Notes: generated by a model from the sequence alone, not told the origin. DNA of 64,000 bases from Acinetobacter baumannii (GCF_016508585.1 NZ_JADVOP010000017.1:21036-85035); one strand, 5' to 3'; positions 21,321 through 31,700 are shown, counted from the stretch's first letter. Numbers and translations: made by a program.

Positions 21321-23123
21321 CTAGCTATGGGTTTCTTCCTCAGTATCATCTTCAAAAGTTTGAGCAATTTTTTCAATATTCAAACTTTTTGCCATGGCAT
21401 CAAAAATTTCCTTATAAGTACCATCTTGATGGTAAAGCTCATGATGTTCGCCATGCTCTACAATTTGTCCATCCTTCATGACATAGGTGTAGTCAGCATC
21501 AATAATTTGCGAAAGACTATGTGAAATCATGATCACTGTTCGACCTTGTTTGATTTCGTCCAGACTCTGTTTAATCTGTTCAGCCGCGATAGCATCTAAA
21601 CTTGCTGTAGGTTCATCTAAGAAGATAATCGGTGGGTTTTTAAGAAACATACGCGCCAGTGCAATGCGTTGCTGCTGACCACCCGACAACAATAGGGCAT
21701 CAGCTTCATAAGCATGCGGCAGTTTTAAAATCTGTTCATGAATTGATGCTTTTTTTGCAGCTTCAATGACATCTTCATTGCTGGCTTGAGGCTTACCATA
21801 ACGAATATTTTCTAAAATAGAACCCTGGAAAATATGATTCTTTTGCAGTACCAAACCAATATGTTCACGTAGGTAGTGGGTATCAATTTCTTCTAAATCA
21901 ATTCCATCCAGTTTGATACAGCCTGCATTGGGAAGATAAAATTTATCTAACAAACTGATCAATGTCGATTTTCCTGCACCGGATAAGCCCACCAATGCGG
22001 TGATTTTATTGGGCTGGATAGTCATATTGATATGATGCAAAGCCTGATGACCATTGGGATAGGTAAAATCGACACGTTCAAGCTCAAATTTGCCATGAAT
22101 TTTAGGTCGTAGTGTGCCACTGGCTTCGATTTCATTGTCTGCTTCTAAAATATTAAAGAAGCTTTCGGAGTAAATCATTGCCGAGTTAATTTCATCATAA
22201 ATACGATGTAATGAACGAATAGGTGCAGAGACATTATTAAATAGCAATACATGGTACATGATCATGCCGATACTCATTTGACCATCTAAGACAAAATAAG
22301 CTGTTAAAATAATAATAAAAACCACACCCACTTGTTCAATAAAAGTTTTCAAACCATCAAAAAGATAGCTGGTTTGGCGGGTTTGCATTTGATTTTCGGT
22401 CAGTGACTTTTGTAGATTCAGTTGTTTTGTTGACTCAACACTTTCTTTATTAAAGGATTTAATCACTGTAATTGAATTGATAATACTGAGAATGCCTTGA
22501 TTCTTTTTTTCAAAATTATCGCGCAATGCACGCCGTTTACCCGACAGTTTCTGAGACTGTTTAAAGGTCAACCAAAAGTAAATAGGAACAATAATGGTGG
22601 CAACTAAACCCACCCAAAAATTAGCATAATACATTAAAGCCAAGGCAATGATTGCACTGCTAAATAGAGGTAAAATATCAATAAAAAAGATTTGTACAAG
22701 ACGTGTCAGTGAGCTTACGCCACGATCAATACGTGTTTGCAATTTCCCGGCTTGATTATTCTGCTGATCGAAAAAAGCCAGTCGATAGGTAATGAATTTC
22801 TCAATAATTCCTTGCGAAAGGTCTTGAGAAATTAAAATCCTCAGTTTTTCACCAAATGACTTTTGCCCGAATTGTACAATGGCATTGATGATCTCCTTAC
22901 CCAATAAAACAAGGCTAATGGTGATAATGATATGCCATCCGTCCGCCAGCCCCTGACCTGCTTGAATCAGCTGATTGATACTGTCTACGGCATATTTAAG
23001 AGTAAGTGCATTGACCTGTGCTGTCAGTGAGCCGACCAGTGTTAACAGTAAGGTCACGATGACGAGCCAGCGATAGGGACGTACAAAGGGGCGTAGTTTT
23101 AGAAATAATTGCCATAAATTCAT
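21321..23123 (-). CDS. ABC exporter, fused permease and ATPase
   Basis: A 600-aa half-transporter with six membrane segments (about residues 15-300) and a C-terminal ATPase: Walker A GLSGAGKST near residue 383, signature LSGGQQQRIALAR near 488, Walker B IIFLDEPTA, H-loop MISHSLSQI. It probably acts as a homodimer (MsbA/MDR type). Substrate is not evident, and it is monocistronic. The C-terminal 30 residues are acidic. Confidence 0.88.
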   Translation of the reverse strand: MNLWQLFLKLRPFVRPYRWLVIVTLLLTLVGSLTAQVNALTLKYAVDSINQLIQAGQGLADGWHIIITISLVLLGKEIINAIVQFGQKSFGEKLRILISQDLSQGIIEKFITYRLAFFDQQNNQAGKLQTRIDRGVSSLTRLVQIFFIDILPLFSSAIIALALMYYANFWVGLVATIIVPIYFWLTFKQSQKLSGKRRALRDNFEKKNQGILSIINSITVIKSFNKESVESTKQLNLQKSLTENQMQTRQTSYLFDGLKTFIEQVGVVFIIILTAYFVLDGQMSIGMIMYHVLLFNNVSAPIRSLHRIYDEINSAMIYSESFFNILEADNEIEASGTLRPKIHGKFELERVDFTYPNGHQALHHINMTIQPNKITALVGLSGAGKSTLISLLDKFYLPNAGCIKLDGIDLEEIDTHYLREHIGLVLQKNHIFQGSILENIRYGKPQASNEDVIEAAKKASIHEQILKLPHAYEADALLLSGGQQQRIALARMFLKNPPIIFLDEPTASLDAIAAEQIKQSLDEIKQGRTVIMISHSLSQIIDADYTYVMKDGQIVEHGEHHELYHQDGTYKEIFDAMAKSLNIEKIAQTFEDDTEEETHS

Positions 23124-23250
23124 AAGTTTTTGCTTTTTAGGTTTGCTTTTAGTCTAGAACTGAATAAATTTTGTCACAAGTCCTTCATGTGTTTTGAATT
23201 GTGAAGCACTAAAGTAAACTTTAAGTGGACATGAGTAATATTGATTATCG

Positions 23251-23877
23251 ATGAATCTGGAACTGTTTGAACTTGAAGCGAAAGATAATTTACTGCCTTG
23301 CGATGGGGAAGTGAAGGATTTTGGCTTGATCTTAGACCATGCGCAGAGTCAAAAATATTTAGCTTATTTCTTGAAGCATCTGGCTTGGCAGCATGACGAA
23401 GTGTATTTGCATGGGCAATATTATCAAACTGAGCGTCAAGTGGTGTGGTATGGCGATGATCATTATCAATATCACTATTCAGGTATGGCGAAACAGGCTC
23501 ATGTTTGGAATCCTGCTTTATTCCGACTCAAACAACATATCGAACAGCTGACTGGATATACGTATAATTCATGCCTTGCCAATTTATATGAAAATGGTAC
23601 ACAAGGCGTAGGCTGGCACAGTGATGATGAACCTTCTTTGGAATCGCCAGAGAGAAATGTTGTGATTGCCTCGCTGAGCTTAGGGGCAACGAGAAAGTTC
23701 AGTTTCAAACACAAATGGAAAGCTGAGAAGGTCGATTTACGCTTACAAAGTGGACAGTTGATTGTGATGCAGGGTAGAACACAACGTTATTGGAAACATA
23801 TGTTGGCCAAATCTACACGTGTGATTGAGCCACGTGTAAATTTGACTTTCCGCTATTTCTATCCAACCCAATTGTAG
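23251..23877 (+). CDS. alkB: AlkB-type alpha-ketoglutarate-dependent dioxygenase
   Basis: Repairs alkylated nucleic acid bases by oxidative demethylation using Fe(II) and 2-oxoglutarate. The 208-aa protein has the Fe ligands HSDDE (near residue 131) and a downstream His (WKHML near 188), and the 2-oxoglutarate-binding RVNLTFR near the C terminus. It is closer in layout to the ALKBH2/3-like bacterial group than to E. coli AlkB. Confidence 0.87.
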   Translation: MNLELFELEAKDNLLPCDGEVKDFGLILDHAQSQKYLAYFLKHLAWQHDEVYLHGQYYQTERQVVWYGDDHYQYHYSGMAKQAHVWNPALFRLKQHIEQLTGYTYNSCLANLYENGTQGVGWHSDDEPSLESPERNVVIASLSLGATRKFSFKHKWKAEKVDLRLQSGQLIVMQGRTQRYWKHMLAKSTRVIEPRVNLTFRYFYPTQL

Positions 23878-23926
23878 TAGCGGTATTTTCTGGCTGATTG
23901 CTTTATTTTTTCTCAACAGACTGCGA

Positions 23927-24625
23927 TCAAAGTGGATAAAGTTTGTCATCAAATTGTTCTAGTTTTGGAAACTCCAATGCTGCTAACTGTTCCAGATTTT
24001 GTAAATGTTGTTGATATGCGTCCAATAACTGTTGGCGAGCTTCATCGGTGATATAGGGGACATGATAGGCAATAAATGGAGGTAACACTTCAAATCCCAC
24101 ATAAGCCAGTGTGCCACGTTGAATAGGAAGCAGCAAATCTTCAATAGAGCCATGAATTGCGCCTTGTCCGAACATATGGTCACGACCGCCGAGAGTAAAA
24201 CTGAGCATGGCTTTCTTACCTAACATGCCACCATGATTATAAAAACGTTTACCACCGTAAAAAATACCCGAAACAAAGACTCGATCAATCCATCCCTTTA
24301 AAATAGCGGGTACAGAGGTCCAATACATGGGGAAACTGAAAATTAATAAATCTGCTTTTTGAACTTTTTCAATTTCAACTTGAATATCTTGTGCGAGAGC
24401 ATGGGTTTTCGATGCATGACGTTGCTCCAAGGCATAATTCAAATATTCTTGATTGCTTCGGCTATTAAAGTCTGCTTGAGAGGCAACAGGATTAAAGTTC
24501 ATTGCATATAAATCAGAGACTTCTACATGATGTCCCAAGTTGTGCAGGACATCAACAGCCTGATTTTTGAGTGCTGTAGTAAATGAAAGTGGTTCAGGGT
24601 GGGCGTGAACGATAAGAATATTCAT
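23927..24625 (-). CDS. NAD(P)H:quinone oxidoreductase, flavodoxin-2 family
   Basis: A 232-aa FMN/FAD-dependent reductase (MdaB/KefF/NQO type). The N-terminal flavin-binding segment is VHAHPEPLSFTTAL, and the family core FSFPMYWTSVPAILKGWIDRVF lies around residues 95-115, followed by the GGKR..GMLGKKAM region. It likely reduces quinones by two electrons to limit oxidative stress. It is monocistronic and convergent with alkB. Confidence 0.85.
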   Translation of the reverse strand: MNILIVHAHPEPLSFTTALKNQAVDVLHNLGHHVEVSDLYAMNFNPVASQADFNSRSNQEYLNYALEQRHASKTHALAQDIQVEIEKVQKADLLIFSFPMYWTSVPAILKGWIDRVFVSGIFYGGKRFYNHGGMLGKKAMLSFTLGGRDHMFGQGAIHGSIEDLLLPIQRGTLAYVGFEVLPPFIAYHVPYITDEARQQLLDAYQQHLQNLEQLAALEFPKLEQFDDKLYPL

Positions 24626-24774
24626 GACAGTCCTTGAAAAATGATGATTTTATTGTTGGATACTTTGATTATTTCTAAATAAATAGGGTTCGCCAATTAC
24701 CTGAATTATTTTTTTTAGGTCATCTAGGTAAATCAAAACATTTCGTACATAAGATCGATGAGACAATACTCAGC

Positions 24775-24810
24775 ATAAAAAAAGCCTATGTTTAAGGGCA
24801 TAGGCTTTCT
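24775..24810 (-). terminator. Terminator downstream of the IclR gene
   Basis: Stem AAAGCCTATG / CATAGGCTTT with an A-run on the plus strand, that is, a T-run for minus-strand transcripts leaving the IclR-type gene at 24938. Confidence 0.75.
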
Positions 24811-24937
24811 TACTCTGAGGAGGAATTGTTTTCTAAAAAACAATACCAAAATATCATGGATTACTGAAGAACATAATCATATTATGAGAATGTAAAAACA
24901 TTATCAAGAGAGAAAAACATTACAAAATGTTAAATTA

Positions 24938-25756
24938 TCAATTTATCCCTTCTTGTGGATGAAAGGCAGAAAGTTGATCATTGGCAGACAGTGCTTGGTA
25001 ACGTTTTTCGATTTGTGCTGCTGAATCTTGTAAGGTTTCAATCAGTTTTTGAGTATTGACGTATTCAAAACGATTTTTAGAAGCAAGTACAGTCAGCGCT
25101 AAAGGTGCTTCTTTGCTTGAGAATTTAACGGGAATAGACAGACCTGAAACATTTGGATCAAGCTCGCCTTGTGAAAAATAGAAGCCTTGTTTTTTGATTT
25201 TTTTCATCTTATTGATAAAGGTTTCAGCATTTTCAGCAAAGTTGACCTCTGCCAGTTGAGCTGCAAAACGATTGTAGTAATCATAAATTTTTTGCTTGGG
25301 TAAATGGGCAATGATGACTTTAGGGGATGAACCCATAAATACTGGGCGAGGACATCCACGTCCATAGGATAATAACGTTTCATCACGGTAGACCTCATGA
25401 TGAACATCGATACAGTAGTCATCGTTCAGATGCGTCAATAGGCAACACAATTCAGTACGCTCTGAGATTTCCTGCATAAACGGCTTACTGATACGTACCA
25501 ATGGATCTGTGGTTCTAGAAATATAATCCATGACTGCAATTTTAGGACCCAGCGTATAGTCACCTGAAGTCCCATTTAAACGTTGCAAAATATCAGCCGA
25601 CACTAATTCTTTCAAATAACGATAGCTGGTCGGTTTCGACAGACCAAGCTCTTCACAAATCACATCGACATTAATTACTGGGCGAGACACCGAAAATAAA
25701 TCTAAGACGGTGAGAATTTTGCCAAAACTTGAAAGTGCCATTGATGACCTACTCAA
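24938..25756 (-). CDS. IclR-family transcriptional regulator
   Basis: A 272-aa regulator with an N-terminal winged helix (CEELGLSKPTSYRYLKEL, about residues 30-48) and a C-terminal IclR effector domain (from about residue 85). It is divergent from the FUSC efflux operon across 472 bases, so it is a candidate regulator of that operon, probably responding to an aromatic acid or similar ligand. The ligand is inference only. Confidence 0.85.
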   Translation of the reverse strand: MSRSSMALSSFGKILTVLDLFSVSRPVINVDVICEELGLSKPTSYRYLKELVSADILQRLNGTSGDYTLGPKIAVMDYISRTTDPLVRISKPFMQEISERTELCCLLTHLNDDYCIDVHHEVYRDETLLSYGRGCPRPVFMGSSPKVIIAHLPKQKIYDYYNRFAAQLAEVNFAENAETFINKMKKIKKQGFYFSQGELDPNVSGLSIPVKFSSKEAPLALTVLASKNRFEYVNTQKLIETLQDSAAQIEKRYQALSANDQLSAFHPQEGIN

Positions 25757-26228
25757 TAAGTGAGAATCAAAAAATAAAAAATTAATGTTACTTTATAACA
25801 AATTGTTCAAGAAAAAACAGCCGAATTTGCAATGTAATTGCAAATGATTCTAGATTTTTTACTTTAATGCTAATTTTGAGAAAAAGTACCTCATTTAGGT
25901 AATGATTTACACTATATTATAATTGATTATCAAAATAAGATATTTTTATTGACTTGGTTTTGGTTTTTTGAAAAAATTGTTCTGTGAATATCTAATGACG
26001 AAATTTATCTATGAAAAATAGTTTAAATTTTGTGCATAAATTTACATTGTCAATTGAGTCGTTCTCTACTCAATGGTTGTACTGAGCAAAATCCTAATTT
26101 GTTCCTCTATTCAGTTTTTATTCATCACACTGTTTAAATGGTTAAGCAGTGCGTTTTTTTGGTCGTGAATAAAAGATAAATCGTACAGCTGAGAAACCAA
26201 TACCATTCAATCACTGTGAGTCGCAGGC
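25757..26228. promoter_or_regulatory. Long divergent control region between IclR gene and efflux operon
   Basis: 472 bases without a gene, very AT-rich in the centre. It contains an inverted repeat ATTTGCA-atgtaat-TGCAAAT at 25825-25845, 69 bases before the IclR start: a plausible operator. A CACTG/CAGTG hairpin with T-run at 26126-26160 looks like an attenuator or terminator before the efflux operon. Confidence 0.5.
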
Positions 26229-28313
26229 ATGTTACTAATCAAACCACTATTGGCTTTTAGACCCAATAAACTGGATTGGATTTTTGCGGCTAAAACATTT
26301 ATCGCAGGTATGCTAGCGCTCTATATTGCGTTTGAATTAAACCTCAGTTATCCCATCTGGGCGATTGGTACGGTGTTTGTGATTGCCAATCCGTATTCGG
26401 GCATGTTGGCATCTAAAAGTATTTATCGGATTCTAGGAACCTTGTTTGGAGCGATTTTTGCAATCGCAGTGATGCCGCATTTAGTCAATACGCCATGGTT
26501 ATTTACTTTTGTATTGGCAAGTTGGGTAGGGGTATGTCTTTATTTATCTTTGATTGATCGCTCACCGCGCAGTTATGTGGTGATGTTGGCAGGTTATACC
26601 GCAGTTATCATTTGTTTTAACTCAATTTTTTATATTGATACGGTTTCAATTTTTGATATGGCGGTGGGACGATTCTTAGAAATTTCTTTGGGTGTCGTGT
26701 GCAGCGCGGTTGTCTCGGCAACAATTTTCCCCATGCATATTGGACCGGTTATTCAAATGCGCGTGTCTAAAACCATGCAAGACACCAAACAGGCATTTGA
26801 CTCCATCCTGTCAGATGCTCAACATTCTGAAAATTATACTCAGCTTCTGGCAAATATCACACGTGATACCACTGATATTCACACCATGGCCGTGCATTTA
26901 AGTTATGAAACGTCAAAGTTTAAGGGCATGACCAAGCCATTACAGGAGTTATTACATCAGGTGACGATGTTGGTAGCAAATTTGGTAGCAATGTCTGAAA
27001 GAATGAAACAGCTTGATCAGATTGATCTGAACTACCGTCCATATTTGCAAAAGTTCCATCATAATGTAGATGTCTTTTTGGACAATGACCGCGTCATTCT
27101 TGAACATGAGCTCAAACATTTACCTGAACATTTTGAATCTGATTTTCAAGCCATTGTTGACCATGCATCTCCAGAACAACACATTATTCTGGGCAGTTTG
27201 AAAATGGATATTCGCCATTTTATTCAAAATGTCCGTGCGGTGAAACTGATTTGGCAATGCATGCAGAGAGGAGACAATACCTTACCGGAATCCATTACAC
27301 CATTAACCACAACCTATCCAAGTCTGCATCGTGATTACGGTGTTGCTGTTCGAGGTGGAATTTCCGCATTTCTCAGCACTTTACTTGCCTGTACATTCTG
27401 GATTTTAAGCGGTTGGAAAATGGGCTTCATGTTGGCCGAGATGGCGGCAATTACAGCCTGTATTCTGACATTTTTAGATGATCCAGTGCCTGCATTAAAA
27501 ATTTTTATTCGTGCCAGTGTTTATGCTGCATTTCTGGTGTTTATTTATGCCTATGGCATTTTTCCACATGTTACCGCTTTTTGGGAATTGGCAATTGTAT
27601 TGGCGCCTTTCATTATGTTTTGCGTGATGTTGTATTTGCATCCGCCTTTACATGCACTGGGTTTGCCGCTGATTATGAGTACCGTCATGGGACTGAATTT
27701 ACAAAACCGCTATATGATGGACCAAGTCACTTTTTTCGATGCTTCAATTGCGACAGTGATTGGACCGATTATTTCGGTCTGTGTCATGCAGATGGTCCGT
27801 TCGATGTCACCTGAAATGACCGTAAAACGTATGTTGACCTTACACTATAAAGCAATGCATGAAAGTATCACCATGCCTTATGGTACAGGGTTCAGAATCC
27901 ATTTGAGAAGTATTCTCGACCGTATTGGTGTTTTGAATACCAAGCAGATCCAGTCAGAACAACTCAAAGTAGAAATCAATAATGCATTGATTGAATCAAG
28001 TGCGGCAATTGATTTAACGCGTTTACAAGAGCTGCTTCAAAAACTTTCTCCGGAATCAGCAAGCACAAAATCGATTGCTAAATTACAGGATTTGCTTGAA
28101 CAGTGGTGGACTGAAAAGAAGCATAGTCAACCCATCGATCATTTAAAACAGCAATTGATCGAACAATTTAATCAAGTGATTGAGGATGTTCAAGCCGTTG
28201 GTGATGAAGACATTCGACATCGTATTGAAATTTCAGTGAATAATATTCGAAGCAGTATGTGTCATATTCAACAGGCTGAGCGACAGCCTTCCCGCGTTTT
28301 ACTTGGAGCATAA
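26229..28313 (+). CDS. FUSC-family (AaeB-like) inner-membrane efflux protein
   Basis: A 694-aa protein with two blocks of membrane segments (about residues 20-175 and 370-520), each followed by a cytosolic helical domain, which is the FUSC/AaeB layout. With the DUF1656 and HlyD proteins downstream it matches the aaeXAB type of efflux pump for aromatic carboxylic acids. Substrate is inferred from family only. Confidence 0.88.
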   Translation: MLLIKPLLAFRPNKLDWIFAAKTFIAGMLALYIAFELNLSYPIWAIGTVFVIANPYSGMLASKSIYRILGTLFGAIFAIAVMPHLVNTPWLFTFVLASWVGVCLYLSLIDRSPRSYVVMLAGYTAVIICFNSIFYIDTVSIFDMAVGRFLEISLGVVCSAVVSATIFPMHIGPVIQMRVSKTMQDTKQAFDSILSDAQHSENYTQLLANITRDTTDIHTMAVHLSYETSKFKGMTKPLQELLHQVTMLVANLVAMSERMKQLDQIDLNYRPYLQKFHHNVDVFLDNDRVILEHELKHLPEHFESDFQAIVDHASPEQHIILGSLKMDIRHFIQNVRAVKLIWQCMQRGDNTLPESITPLTTTYPSLHRDYGVAVRGGISAFLSTLLACTFWILSGWKMGFMLAEMAAITACILTFLDDPVPALKIFIRASVYAAFLVFIYAYGIFPHVTAFWELAIVLAPFIMFCVMLYLHPPLHALGLPLIMSTVMGLNLQNRYMMDQVTFFDASIATVIGPIISVCVMQMVRSMSPEMTVKRMLTLHYKAMHESITMPYGTGFRIHLRSILDRIGVLNTKQIQSEQLKVEINNALIESSAAIDLTRLQELLQKLSPESASTKSIAKLQDLLEQWWTEKKHSQPIDHLKQQLIEQFNQVIEDVQAVGDEDIRHRIEISVNNIRSSMCHIQQAERQPSRVLLGA

Positions 28314-28315
28314 AT

Positions 28316-28522
28316 ATGGGTGAGCTAAATATCTATGGTGTTTATGTCCCAATATTTTTAATCCAAGCTGTGGTGGCTTTTTTGATTTGGAAAATTGTCT
28401 GTATTGGTACAGATCGCTTGGTTGAAAAAGAATGGATTGCATTACCAGGCATTTTTAATATTTGTATCTATATGATTTTATTGTGGTCAATACACTGGAT
28501 TTTTATTCAAGTCACCACTTAG
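28316..28522 (+). CDS. DUF1656 (AaeX-like) small membrane protein
   Basis: 68 aa with two membrane segments (about residues 10-30 and 43-63), beginning MGELNIYGVYVP, typical of DUF1656. It starts 2 bases after the FUSC gene. Genes of this family accompany FUSC and HlyD efflux genes; the molecular role is unknown. Confidence 0.87.
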   Translation: MGELNIYGVYVPIFLIQAVVAFLIWKIVCIGTDRLVEKEWIALPGIFNICIYMILLWSIHWIFIQVTT

Positions 28523-28589
28523 TGGTGGGTTGGTGGTTTTAAAAATTTAAGGTTGAAAAAAATTTAAGTTTAATGATTGGATGTGTGAA

Positions 28590-29600
28590 ATGAAGACCTT
28601 TGATATACGCAAAGCAATACGCCCAATATCCTTAGCGATTGTGGTCATTGTTGCGCTACTTTGCGTACGGCATATTTGGAATTATTACAATGCTGAACCA
28701 TGGACGCGAGATGGTCGTATTCGTGGAGATGTCATTCAAGTATCGTCCGATATTGCTGGATTGGTGACAGAGGTTATGGTGCAAGATAACCAAACGGTAA
28801 AAAAGGGGCAGGTGCTTTTTAAAATTGATGTGGCCCGTCAAGCTTTGGATGTTGAGCAAGCCAAGTCCGATCTCGCCAAAGCACAATCTGGACTGGCTGA
28901 AGCTGAAGCTGCACTTGCAGAAGCAAAAGCCAATATCGTGAAGTCAAAAGCCAACATTAATCTTGCAGATAAAAATGCACGCCGATATTCAGATTTGATG
29001 GATGGGGCAATTTCTAAACAAGAACAAGATCAAATGTTTGCAACACGAGATCAAACCCATGCTGAACACCAGCAACGAGAGGCTGCTGTACAACAGGCGG
29101 AAGCCAATATTAAGCAGCAGAAAGCCTTGATTGAAGCTGCCAATAGCAGTGTCCATCTGGCACAGCTGAATCTACAACGTTCAGAGGTATTGGCGCCTGC
29201 GGATGGAACATTATCCAACTTTGATTTACGCGTTGGAAATTATGTGAAAGTCGGGCAAGCTGTTGCGGCTTTGTTAGATCGCAAACAGTTGTATGTAGTG
29301 GGTTATTTTGAAGAAACCAAGCTCAATAAAATTCATTTGAATGATCCTGTCACTGTACAACTGATGGGAGATTCAGTGAAATATAAAGGTCATGTACAAG
29401 GCATTGCATCAGGAATTGAAGACCGTGAGCGCACCACGTCTTCAGGTTTGTTGGCCAATGTGAATCCAACCTTCAGTTGGGTGCGTTTAGCGCAGCGTGT
29501 TCCTGTTAAAATTGTTTTAGATGATGTGCCACATGATTCATTGGCGTTTGTTGCAGGGCGTACAGTGACTGTACATATTTTGGAAAAAGACAAAAAATAA
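28590..29600 (+). CDS. HlyD-family periplasmic adaptor (EmrA/AaeA-like)
   Basis: A membrane fusion protein linking the FUSC transporter to an outer-membrane channel. One N-terminal membrane segment (about residues 12-30), a biotinyl-lipoyl half (IAGLVTEVMVQDNQTVKKGQ), a long Ala/Lys/Gln-rich coiled-coil hairpin (about residues 80-190) and the second lipoyl half (LAPADGTLSNFDLRVGNYV). The ATG at 28590 is chosen (MKTFDIRKA); an ATG 9 bases upstream is possible. Confidence 0.87.
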   Translation: MKTFDIRKAIRPISLAIVVIVALLCVRHIWNYYNAEPWTRDGRIRGDVIQVSSDIAGLVTEVMVQDNQTVKKGQVLFKIDVARQALDVEQAKSDLAKAQSGLAEAEAALAEAKANIVKSKANINLADKNARRYSDLMDGAISKQEQDQMFATRDQTHAEHQQREAAVQQAEANIKQQKALIEAANSSVHLAQLNLQRSEVLAPADGTLSNFDLRVGNYVKVGQAVAALLDRKQLYVVGYFEETKLNKIHLNDPVTVQLMGDSVKYKGHVQGIASGIEDRERTTSSGLLANVNPTFSWVRLAQRVPVKIVLDDVPHDSLAFVAGRTVTVHILEKDKK

Positions 29601-29632
29601 TCCATTCCAGTCATTCAGCCTTAAATTTCAGA

Positions 29633-29656
29633 CCCATCCGATGATGGGTTTTTTTA
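29633..29656 (+). terminator. Terminator after the efflux operon
   Basis: Hairpin ACCCATC-cgat-GATGGGT plus seven Ts, just before the convergent SDR gene. Confidence 0.85.
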
Positions 29657-30367
29657 TACGTTTAAGTCTGCCATAGCAGGCATGTCGATTTCTTTTACAC
29701 AACTTGCTTTACTGGTGGATAATATAAATTGGATAGCAAGAACGACATCTTGCAAAGGAATAAGTTGGGCACCACTCTGTAGAATCACTTCATCTACCGG
29801 GGTACGGATATCAAACTCAGTAGCCAAATAACCCAAGTTTAAGATGCTAATCCCAATTTGATCTTTGCGTAAGGTTTGGCGTAATGCCTGCACAATCCCT
29901 CTTAGAGCGAATTTGGTGGCAGAAAACACCACTTCATTTCCATTGTGGTTGTCTAGCCCCCACGTGGAACCAATCAGGATGATTTTGGCATTTGCAGAAA
30001 GGCGTAAGTTTTCTAGTAAGGATTGAATCGCCAAAATACAGGACTGAATATTGGTCTGAATTAAATTCGAAATTTCTAAATCTGAACATTGTTCAAACGC
30101 ATAGTCCATATCAAATGCTTTTTCTTCCCATATACCGACATTGTAAATCAGATAATCGACCATTTGATGCTGGATTTGATTTTTTACTGTGTCTCTTGCT
30201 TGTTCAGGTTGCGCAAGATCAGCACAAATCCAATGGAAATTTGGCAGCGCTGATTCAGGTTTTGAACGAGAAATTCCAAAAACCTGATCATGCATTTGTG
30301 GAATTGCGTGTAAAAGGGCTTGTCCCAAGCCTTTACTGACACCATACATTACAAAGGTTTTTGACAT
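29654..30367 (-). CDS. Short-chain dehydrogenase/reductase-like protein
   Basis: A 237-aa Rossmann protein with the cofactor motif GVSKGLG near residue 9 and the YNVG strand near residue 95. The catalytic Ser (GSTWG) and Lys are present, but the catalytic Tyr of YxxxK is Phe (FSATK near residue 172). It may have altered or no oxidoreductase activity. It is upstream of ruvX only by neighbourhood; no operon partner with related function is visible. Confidence 0.8.
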   Translation of the reverse strand: MSKTFVMYGVSKGLGQALLHAIPQMHDQVFGISRSKPESALPNFHWICADLAQPEQARDTVKNQIQHQMVDYLIYNVGIWEEKAFDMDYAFEQCSDLEISNLIQTNIQSCILAIQSLLENLRLSANAKIILIGSTWGLDNHNGNEVVFSATKFALRGIVQALRQTLRKDQIGISILNLGYLATEFDIRTPVDEVILQSGAQLIPLQDVVLAIQFILSTSKASCVKEIDMPAMADLNV

Positions 30368-30381
30368 TTTGACTACTCAGA

Positions 30382-30825
30382 TTAAGGTGTAATCCCTTCA
30401 GGATTTCGGTACCAGCTTTCGATAAATAATGCCGCTGCGATACTGTCAGCGGCTAATTTCTTCGCTCGCCCCTGAGCCTGATAATGTTCAAGTTCATCTC
30501 GTGCTTCACGAGTGGTTAAACGTTCATCGACCATAAGCGTTTCAATATTGGTTTGATGGCGTAAGCGCCGTGCAAATTTACGTGCTCGGGTTGATAATTC
30601 AGATTCTGAATCATCCATATTGAGTGGTAAACCGACCAAGAATAAATTCGGTTGGTGTTGTTTAACAATTTTTAACAGCTCATCCCAATTGGGGATGCCA
30701 TCTTTCATTGGAAAAAGTGCAAGCGGTGTTGCACTTTCAATGAGAGACGAACCCACCGCCATTCCCATTTTTTGTGTACCAAAATCAAATGCAATAATGA
30801 GTTGTGGTGAATTTAAATCAGGCAT
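30382..30825 (-). CDS. ruvX: Holliday junction resolvase-like RNase YqgF
   Basis: RNase H-fold nuclease acting in 16S rRNA maturation. I place the start at 30825 ([18 protein letters not shown], 147 aa), which overlaps the end of yqgE by 8 bases; the longer frame is the yqgE shadow. Catalytic-fold motifs [10 protein letters not shown] (near residue 11), FLVGLPLN and [10 protein letters not shown] are visible. Confidence 0.92.
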   Translation of the reverse strand: MPDLNSPQLIIAFDFGTQKMGMAVGSSLIESATPLALFPMKDGIPNWDELLKIVKQHQPNLFLVGLPLNMDDSESELSTRARKFARRLRHQTNIETLMVDERLTTREARDELEHYQAQGRAKKLAADSIAAALFIESWYRNPEGITP

Positions 30826-31375
30826 GTCCAATCTCAGAAGATAACCAAGTACGATCAATACCGATTTTACGATAAGCGGCATCCCAACGGTCGGTATAAG
30901 GTAAATTAAATACCAGATCCATATCTGAGTCACAAATCAGCCAGTCACCACGAGCAATTTCTTCTTCCAATTGATTTTTAGTCCAACTCGCATAGCCTAA
31001 AGCGATCTGATAGCGCCCCACTCCTTCATTATGAGCAATCGCATCTAAAATATCTTTGCTGGTGGTAATACAAAGATTCTCACCCACTGCAATTGATGAA
31101 TGCCAGGTGGGTTGTCCTGTATGAAGCACAAAACCTGCTTCAGGACGTAAAGGTCCCCCTTGTAAAACTTCATGTGGGTGAACATTATCTGCTGCAATGT
31201 CTAAATCATTAAGTAGCTCTTTGACTTGTATGCCGGAAGGGCGATTGATAATAATGCCTTGTGCACCATCTCCATCATGACGGGCAATGTAAATTACGGT
31301 ATTCGCAAAGAAATCATCCGCAAGATCAGGAGGCGCGATCAGGCAACGATGAGAAAGATATTGTTTGGTCACCAA
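30818..31375 (-). CDS. YqgE/AlgH family protein
   Basis: A 185-aa UPF0301 (YqgE/AlgH) protein: [17 protein letters not shown] at the start, [16 protein letters not shown] in the middle, and the [20 protein letters not shown] segment near residue 130. Molecular function is not settled. It precedes and overlaps ruvX, the usual gene order. Confidence 0.9.
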   Translation of the reverse strand: MVTKQYLSHRCLIAPPDLADDFFANTVIYIARHDGDGAQGIIINRPSGIQVKELLNDLDIAADNVHPHEVLQGGPLRPEAGFVLHTGQPTWHSSIAVGENLCITTSKDILDAIAHNEGVGRYQIALGYASWTKNQLEEEIARGDWLICDSDMDLVFNLPYTDRWDAAYRKIGIDRTWLSSEIGHA

Positions 31376-31688
31376 TATGCAGCTCCTTTGGACTTGAGTT
31401 TAATATTTTAGTTTTTAGAAAAATCTATACCAAGACCTTTTGACACATCGTTTAGCAGGCAAGCCATTGATAAAATGTCAACAGATACTATATAAATAGC
31501 ACAATTAATATCAATAGGTTGTGAATATTTCAAAAGCCTACAAAAACAGGTGATATTTGCAATCGGTTTGATTAAATAATAGTCAGATTAAGCGCCGTAG
31601 GCGCAAATGAAGTTAGGCATGTATTATTCAAGAGTGCAACCAACGTAAACATCAATTGATTTGTTTTGATCGAAATGTAGGCAGCTCA
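31376..31688. other. Intergenic region without gene
   Basis: About 310 bases between recN and yqgE, both transcribed leftward. It includes a short GCGCC-gta-GGCGC hairpin near 31595-31607 and must hold the yqgE promoter. I see no coding frame. Confidence 0.5.
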
Positions 31689-31700
31689 CTTGAAATGTTA

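Noticed and set aside
31590..31625. attC-like end (GCGCCgtaGGCGC … GTTAGGC) suggesting an integron site
   Set aside because: The matching left box with correct spacing is absent, and no integron integrase or cassette is nearby.
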